From DATCLA01 sp036564195 (GTDB lineage Bacteria; Bacillota; UBA4882; UBA8346): DNA of 26,409 nt. The position numbers and the translations under genes are program-made. The stretch lies in assembly GCA_036564195.1 (NCBI GenBank), contig DATCLA010000130.1, positions 1 to 26,409 of the forward strand, read 5' to 3'. Under the pieces are notes generated by a model, which had not been told where the DNA came from, made no database searches, and worked only from the letters and a program-made list of their open reading frames with translations. The first letter of the stretch is position 1. Each line of letters begins with the position of its first letter. Shown here in pieces: positions 23,673-26,409 of this stretch.

Positions 23673-24824
23673 TTAAAAATAACAGATCGTAACCTCCTTG
23701 CCGCGTTTTTGCAACAATTCAAAAATCTCTTGAATTACCTGCATTTTTAAAGTTGCGTTCAACGGCAAATCCGGGTTTTGATGAGCCGGGTTAACTGCTT
23801 TTCCGACTAAGAACCGGATTTTGTCGCTCTCCAGCAATAACCGGGCCAAAGCCACCGCTCCATTAGTCCGGTTAGGCAAATCAGCGGCTTTCCGATATTG
23901 CTTTAAAAGTTCTAAAGTATGACTGACAGTGATAATTCCTTCGGTAACCAATTCCATTCCCTTTAACCGTCCGGTTGGAGGAATTACCGGATCCAACTGG
24001 TCCAGATTGACTTCAATCTCCCGCCCTAATTGCCGGGCAACAATTGTTCCGGTGGTCCCGCCGCAGATCACTCTTTTTCCGGGTTCCGCCATTATCAATT
24101 GGGTGAAGATGGCGTCATCTTTCCGCTGCCGCGGCGGGCCTAAAGCCACGGTCAGAGTTTTAGGGTTACGTAGTTTAACTGTAAGCACACTGGTATCATC
24201 ACCGGGTTTACCGGCATAAAGTTGTTCACAAGCATTCATCAACCACTGGCACCAACCTTCGGCATCAAGATTATTAATTGCTATTTGTTCCAGGTATTCG
24301 GCAACATTCTCCCATTGCCACCCTAAGTTTAAAATCTCACCGAGTCCGGCATGGATGACGCCGTCCGAAACCGCGATGATGATATCCCCGGGGTGCATTA
24401 TAAAACGGCTTTCCTTAATCCGTTTGCCGCAAATCTCTACCATTTGTGGGTTAATCTGTTGAATTTTTCCTTGAGTCAAGTAAAAAACGGCCGGGTTGTC
24501 GAACTCCACAATGTAAGTCTCGCCGTCCTCCCGAACTTGAATAATGGTAAAGGTAGAATAAGCAATATTGCGTTTCTGGCAGATGGGCAAGGTATCGGTA
24601 ACCGTTTCCACCACTTCGGGTAAAGTCGCACCTTTTTCAAACATTGTCGCAATAATCTTCGCGGTCATTTTGGAAAGAATATTAGCCTTAACCCCGCTGC
24701 CCAGGCCGTCTGCTAAGACCGCTACTACCGCATCGGCAGTCCGAGCAATCTCAATATTGTCACCGCACAGTTCCTCACCATACTTGGAAAGACTACTCCA
24801 ACCGGTTTCAATCAACCTGTTCAC
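23673..24824 (-). CDS. SpoIIE/PP2C-type protein phosphatase linked to hydrogenases
   Basis: A 383-residue cytoplasmic protein. Residues ~1-220 form a PP2C/SpoIIE serine-phosphatase domain with the metal-binding motifs VLADGLGSGVKA, GDIIIAVSDGVIHAGLG and GKPGDDTSVLTV, and the DNPAVFYL strand. The C-terminal ~160 residues (VICGGTTGTIVARQLGREIE; KGMELVTEGIITVSHTLELL) form a domain I cannot name. The start is GTG, overlapping the stop of the sensory hydrogenase gene (GTGA), so the two products are made together. Group C3-type sensory [FeFe] hydrogenases are known to be paired with such phosphatases. The inference is that H2/redox state read by HydS controls dephosphorylation of an unknown protein. 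No kinase or antagonist-type target is in the window. Confidence 0.88.
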   Translation of the reverse strand: MNRLIETGWSSLSKYGEELCGDNIEIARTADAVVAVLADGLGSGVKANILSKMTAKIIATMFEKGATLPEVVETVTDTLPICQKRNIAYSTFTIIQVREDGETYIVEFDNPAVFYLTQGKIQQINPQMVEICGKRIKESRFIMHPGDIIIAVSDGVIHAGLGEILNLGWQWENVAEYLEQIAINNLDAEGWCQWLMNACEQLYAGKPGDDTSVLTVKLRNPKTLTVALGPPRQRKDDAIFTQLIMAEPGKRVICGGTTGTIVARQLGREIEVNLDQLDPVIPPTGRLKGMELVTEGIITVSHTLELLKQYRKAADLPNRTNGAVALARLLLESDKIRFLVGKAVNPAHQNPDLPLNATLKMQVIQEIFELLQKRGKEVTICYF

Positions 24825-26409
24825 CGGCCTTTCCCTGATTCATTCTGGATTAAGCTCATCAACTTGGTTAACTGGACTTTGGTCTCAGCTGTTGTCTCTC
24901 CTAACAACCCGGCAATTTCCTGAGCTACCCGCATTTGCTTATTGATAACCTCTTGGGCTTTTTCCAATGTCTCGCTGGTCACCCGGTCTAATCTTTCTCT
25001 TTGTTGTTTTTCTTTAGTAATATCCGAAAAAACACCTATGAAAACTTCTTCCTGTTCCAAGTAGACAATGGACTGCCAGGCAACCAGGTTATAGGCTGGG
25101 TAACTTACTTCCCCGCAAACAATCTCCTTCGTACGCAGGGCTTCCCGAAAATAAACTGGGTCAAACAGACTTTCCAATTTTATGTGTTCTACTTCCCGAC
25201 CGAGGGCGAATTTCTGCCGGGCAGCGGGATTTGCTTCTAAAATAGTAAATTCTTTATCAACAACTAAGATTGCATTGGGAGTCATCTGACAGATCAAACC
25301 AGCCCGCGACTCCGCTTTGGCCCGCATAAACGGGATGCACATATCTACTTCTGCCAAACCCTTAGCTACGGCAATTGCTTTTTCCCGGCACGAGTTATAG
25401 CCACAAGCCCCACAATTAAGTTCATCTTCCGGCTGATACTTACCGGTTCGGGATAAAATCTCCTTAATCTCCGCTTCTGTTGGTTCTGGCTCATTTATTC
25501 GGCGTACTGTATAATGTCGGTCCAGATCAATCCGGCTTGTTAGCGGGATGGCACGCTCGGCACTACCGGATGTTTGTTTTTGCAGGGCATAACTGAGCAG
25601 ACGTTCCCGCCGTTCATATAAACCCATAGAATTTTCGATTCCAGGGCCGCTAATACAACCGCCCCGGCAGGCAAGAAGCTCTATCAAACTAAACTTATCT
25701 TTGGTAGTTGCAAAACTGTCTAAAAAGGCAATGGATTCTTCCAGTCCATCTATGGAAACAATCTCCTTGGCCAACATATCAGTACTTAACGAAGCGGTCC
25801 GCGCCAGACCGCCCGGTGACGGAAACACCTGTGCTCGGATTGCCCCAGGACCATCTAAGGGTAATGCGTCCAAATTGGACGGTTCAAAGCCGGCCTCCCG
25901 GATCATACCAGCTAATTCTTTAAAGGTTAGTACCGCGTCAATTTCATGGTCAGACAATCTTTCCCCTTTTTTAGCAATACAAGGACCGATAAAGACAACT
26001 TTGCAATCAGCTCCGTAACGCTTTTTCAAAATTTTACCATGTGCAGACATTGGTGAGCATACCGGCGCTAGGTAGCTGAGGAACTCCGGGTAATAAATTT
26101 CAATCAAATTAACTATCGCCGGACAACAACTGGTAATCAAAGGTTTTTTGGACTGGTTGAGCAGTTTCAGGTGCGCTGCGGCTACCAACTCCGCACCTTC
26201 AGCGGTTTCCGAAACAAAACTAAAACCAAGCTTTTTAAGAGCAGCAACCGTCTGTCCCGGAGCCTGGTCAAATGCAGCTACAAAAGAAGGTGCTACACTA
26301 GCAACGACTTTTATTCCCGCTTTCAAAAAAGACCATACGGTTTCAACTGCGCTTTCCACCTTTTTTGCTGACTGCGGACAGGTGATCGTACAACGTCCGT
26401 CGGCAATAC
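24821..26409 (-). CDS. hydS: Sensory [FeFe] hydrogenase with PAS domain (HydS-like, group C), 5' end outside window
   Basis: The frame stays open through the right edge (upstream of the GTG at 26359 it continues with GRCTITCPQSAKK, the end of a ferredoxin motif), so the N terminus is missing. Visible parts are an H-cluster domain with L1 ITSCCPAI (~26131), L2 FIGPCIAKK (~25985, Met of MPC replaced by Gly) and L3 LLACRGGCISGPG (~25668); an extra cysteine cluster (NCGACGYNSCREKA and MCIPFM, near 25336-25416); a PAS domain (~25010-25300); and a C-terminal coiled coil. These divergent loops mark group C sensory hydrogenases rather than catalytic ones. It is upstream of and coupled to a PP2C-type phosphatase. 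The PAS ligand is unknown. Confidence 0.93.
   Translation of the reverse strand, partial: IADGRCTITCPQSAKKVESAVETVWSFLKAGIKVVASVAPSFVAAFDQAPGQTVAALKKLGFSFVSETAEGAELVAAAHLKLLNQSKKPLITSCCPAIVNLIEIYYPEFLSYLAPVCSPMSAHGKILKKRYGADCKVVFIGPCIAKKGERLSDHEIDAVLTFKELAGMIREAGFEPSNLDALPLDGPGAIRAQVFPSPGGLARTASLSTDMLAKEIVSIDGLEESIAFLDSFATTKDKFSLIELLACRGGCISGPGIENSMGLYERRERLLSYALQKQTSGSAERAIPLTSRIDLDRHYTVRRINEPEPTEAEIKEILSRTGKYQPEDELNCGACGYNSCREKAIAVAKGLAEVDMCIPFMRAKAESRAGLICQMTPNAILVVDKEFTILEANPAARQKFALGREVEHIKLESLFDPVYFREALRTKEIVCGEVSYPAYNLVAWQSIVYLEQEEVFIGVFSDITKEKQQRERLDRVTSETLEKAQEVINKQMRVAQEIAGLLGETTAETKVQLTKLMSLIQNESGKGR

Noticed and set aside
24821..26359. Full-length sensory hydrogenase starting at the GTG 26359
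   Set aside because: The frame stays open upstream and encodes the end of a ferredoxin motif (CTITCPQSAKK), so the gene continues beyond the window and this start is an artefact.
1..26409. Mobile elements, CRISPR arrays, tRNA or rRNA genes
   Set aside because: I looked for transposase-like ORFs, regularly spaced repeats, CCA-ending cloverleaf sequences and rRNA signatures and saw none; absence was judged by eye only.

Overview
This 26.4 kb window looks like the chromosome of an anaerobic, fermentative, low-to-mid G+C Firmicute (Clostridia or Limnochordia type), possibly thermophilic or otherwise extremophilic. The grounds are an OLE RNA locus (a large non-coding RNA of anaerobic and extremophilic Firmicutes), an NAD-linked [FeFe]-hydrogenase operon, SLH-type surface anchoring, a YuzB-like DUF1450 protein, strong AGGAGG-like ribosome binding sites and frequent TTG/GTG starts. 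I see no insertion sequence, prophage, CRISPR array, tRNA or rRNA.

Left end, minus strand (1-4655): an isoprenoid/DNA-repair operon xseA-xseB-ispA-DUF212-[OLE RNA]-oapA-dxs, with dxs cut by the window edge. The ~620 bp between the DUF212 gene and oapA holds an OLE (Ornate, Large, Extremophilic) RNA on the minus strand. It has its own sigma-A-like promoter (TTGTAC-N18-TATAAT), and its 5' and 3' ends can pair in a perfect 10-bp stem. The next gene encodes its membrane partner OapA, with a DxxxD motif.

4656-6383: an ECF sigma factor and a membrane anti-sigma-like protein (ATGA overlap), with a good promoter and a good terminator. The anti-sigma-like protein ends in a domain that aligns without gaps to the C-terminal domain of ribosomal protein bL12, which is unusual. 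6761-7975 (+) encodes a secreted protein with three SLH domains.

8284-12741: trehalose metabolism. A fused trehalose-6-phosphate synthase/phosphatase (minus) and a divergent GH15 glucoamylase/trehalase-like enzyme (plus) suggest synthesis and breakdown of trehalose or a related glucan, with a small uncharacterised ORF between them. 12742-14391 holds two small genes on the minus strand: a pyridoxamine-phosphate-oxidase-like flavoprotein and the DUF1450 protein.

14988-18977 (+): a complete CUT2 sugar ABC transporter of the ChvE-GguA-GguB (multiple monosaccharide) type, with a strong hairpin after the binding-protein gene that probably sets its higher expression.

19243-26409 (minus): a tightly overlapping operon encoding a PAS-containing sensory [FeFe] hydrogenase (HydS, group C-like, N terminus outside the window), a SpoIIE/PP2C-type phosphatase, then HydC, HydB and HydA of a trimeric, probably electron-bifurcating hydrogenase. 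The order suggests that an H2/redox sensor acts through a phosphatase on the synthesis or activity of the catalytic hydrogenase. No maturation genes (hydEFG) are present here.
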